Assembly (NCBI GenBank): GCA_023437285.1
Contig: JAEZGP010000743.1
Span: forward strand, 1 to 5,170
Source of the DNA: Actinomycetes bacterium
GTDB taxonomy: Bacteria; Actinomycetota; Actinomycetes; Mycobacteriales; Micromonosporaceae
DNA length: 5,170 nt
Direction: 5' to 3'
Part shown: piece after piece, positions 4,180-5,170 of the stretch
Numbering within the stretch: the stretch's first letter is position 1
Layout of the letters: each line of letters begins with the position of its first letter
The notes under the pieces: model-generated
Database searches by the model: none
Seen by the model: only the letters and a program-made list of their open reading frames with translations
Told to the model about the DNA's origin: nothing
Position numbers and translations under genes: made by a program

Positions 4180-5170
4180 GTGGGGGAGCCGCGCAGGCAC
4201 GTTCCGGTGCTGCTGGAGCGCTGTCTAGAGCTGCTCGGGCCCGCGTTCGACGCCGCCCGCGAAGCGACACCCGTCCACGTCGACGCGACGCTCGGGCTCG
4301 GGGGCCACGCGGCCGCCGTCCTCGAGGCGTACTCCGATGTGGAACTTGTCGGCCTGGACCGTGACCCGCACGCGTTGGCGCAGGCGCGCGAGCGTCTCGC
4401 GCCGTACGCGGACCGGGTCCACCTCGTGCACGCCGTCTACGACGAACTGCCCGAGGTACTGGCCGACCTGCGGATCACCCAGGTGAACGGCGTGCTGTTC
4501 GACCTGGGCGTGTCCTCCATGCAGCTCGACGAGGTGGCGCGGGGCTTCGCCTACGCCCAGGACGCGCCGCTGGACATGCGCATGGATCCGACGCGGGGGG
4601 TGACGGCCGAGGAGGTCGTCAACACCTACCCGGCGGCGGATCTGGCGCGGGTGCTGCGGGTCTACGGCGAGGAGAAGTTCGCCAGCCGCATCGCCTCGTC
4701 GATCGTGCGGGAGCGCGAGAAGAACCGCATCACGTCCTCGGCGCTGCTGGCCGAGCTGGTCCGGGACGCGATCCCGGCACCGGCCCGGCGCACCGGCGGG
4801 CATCCGGCCAAGCGCACGTTTCAGGCGCTGCGGATCGAGGTCAATGGTGAGCTGGCGGCGCTGGAGGCGGCGCTGCCGGCGGCGCTGGACGCGCTCGCGC
4901 CGGGCGGACGCGTGGTGGTCATGTCCTACCAGTCGCTGGAGGACCGGATCGTCAAGCAGGAGTTCGCCCGCCGCGCGCGCAGCAGCGCGCCACCAGACCT
5001 GCCGGTCGAGTTGCCCGGCACCGGGCCGACCGTACGGCTGCTCACCCGGGGGGCTGAGCAGGCGGACGAGGCAGAGGTGGCGACCAACCCGCGAGCCGCG
5101 CCCGCGCGGCTGCGGGCGGTCGAGCGCCTCGATCCGCTCGCGCTCGGCGCGACGCGGGTCGCCATGCATC
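4180..5170 (+). CDS. rsmH: 16S rRNA (cytosine1402-N4)-methyltransferase RsmH, 3' end beyond window
   Basis: RsmH (MraW) uses S-adenosylmethionine to methylate N4 of C1402 in the 16S rRNA decoding centre. The 330 residues seen cover nearly all of the enzyme: [15 protein letters not shown] at 5-19, SAM-binding [10 protein letters not shown] at 35-44, the acidic VGLDRDP at 57-63, [12 protein letters not shown] at 106-117, [15 protein letters not shown] at 122-136, [15 protein letters not shown] at 208-222 and [12 protein letters not shown] at 248-259. SYQ in place of the more common SFH is, as I recall, usual in actinobacteria. The frame is still open at the window edge, where the conserved [15 protein letters not shown] tail (303-317) has already passed, so the stop should be near. 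GTG 4180 is the only sensible start: TAG lies in frame at 4168-4170 and AGGGGG is 5 bases upstream. It is the second gene of the dcw operon, behind a structured leader. Confidence 0.96.
   Translation, partial: MGEPRRHVPVLLERCLELLGPAFDAAREATPVHVDATLGLGGHAAAVLEAYSDVELVGLDRDPHALAQARERLAPYADRVHLVHAVYDELPEVLADLRITQVNGVLFDLGVSSMQLDEVARGFAYAQDAPLDMRMDPTRGVTAEEVVNTYPAADLARVLRVYGEEKFASRIASSIVREREKNRITSSALLAELVRDAIPAPARRTGGHPAKRTFQALRIEVNGELAALEAALPAALDALAPGGRVVVMSYQSLEDRIVKQEFARRARSSAPPDLPVELPGTGPTVRLLTRGAEQADEAEVATNPRAAPARLRAVERLDPLALGATRVAMH

Noticed and set aside
3969..4364. 131-residue plus-strand frame in the mraZ-rsmH gap
   Set aside because: It crosses the structured leader and the rsmH start in another frame; the rsmH frame from 4180 is clearly the coding one.
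4225..5169. 314-residue minus-strand frame opposite rsmH
   Set aside because: It is the antisense shadow of RsmH, whose conserved motifs are unmistakable on the plus strand.

Overview
The window comes from a very high-GC actinomycete. Codons in the two complete genes end almost always in G or C, GTG and TTG starts are used, and the MraZ and RsmH proteins are of actinobacterial type. Wording in MraZ ([16 protein letters not shown]) and the GH13 enzyme makes a Micromonospora-like organism my best guess, but that is inference from memory without any search.

Layout: (1) 1-119 is the 3' end of an unidentified plus-strand gene. (2) 162-1823 is a complete cytoplasmic GH13 alpha-glucosidase, closely following it. 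(3) 1824-3394 is about 1.6 kb with no convincing gene. It holds a 27-bp tandem repeat right after the glucosidase stop, a strong intrinsic terminator, an AT-rich islet with three TGAAAC repeats, a small 14-bp repeat cluster, a 42/40-bp minisatellite of about 17 units (2371 to about 3080) and a 21-bp palindrome. (4) 3323-3522 is the control region of the division and cell-wall (dcw) cluster: a sigma-A-type promoter overlaid by three GTGGRG boxes at exact 10-bp spacing (the probable MraZ operator), plus a second, oppositely oriented box pair about 60 bp upstream. (5) 3522-3953 is mraZ, probably starting at TTG. (6) 3954-4179 is a highly structured leader between mraZ and rsmH, containing a long three-way-junction fold that I assign to the mraW RNA motif, a competing stem and a second hairpin beside the rsmH ribosome binding site. 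(7) 4180-5170 is rsmH (mraW), cut by the window end.

The genes form two units. The glucosidase unit ends at the terminator near 2026. The dcw unit starts near 3430 under apparent MraZ autoregulation, and rsmH has an additional RNA-level control candidate in its leader. The most interesting parts are the rsmH leader with its mutually exclusive stems, the inverted MraZ box array, and the hierarchical minisatellite that separates the two units.
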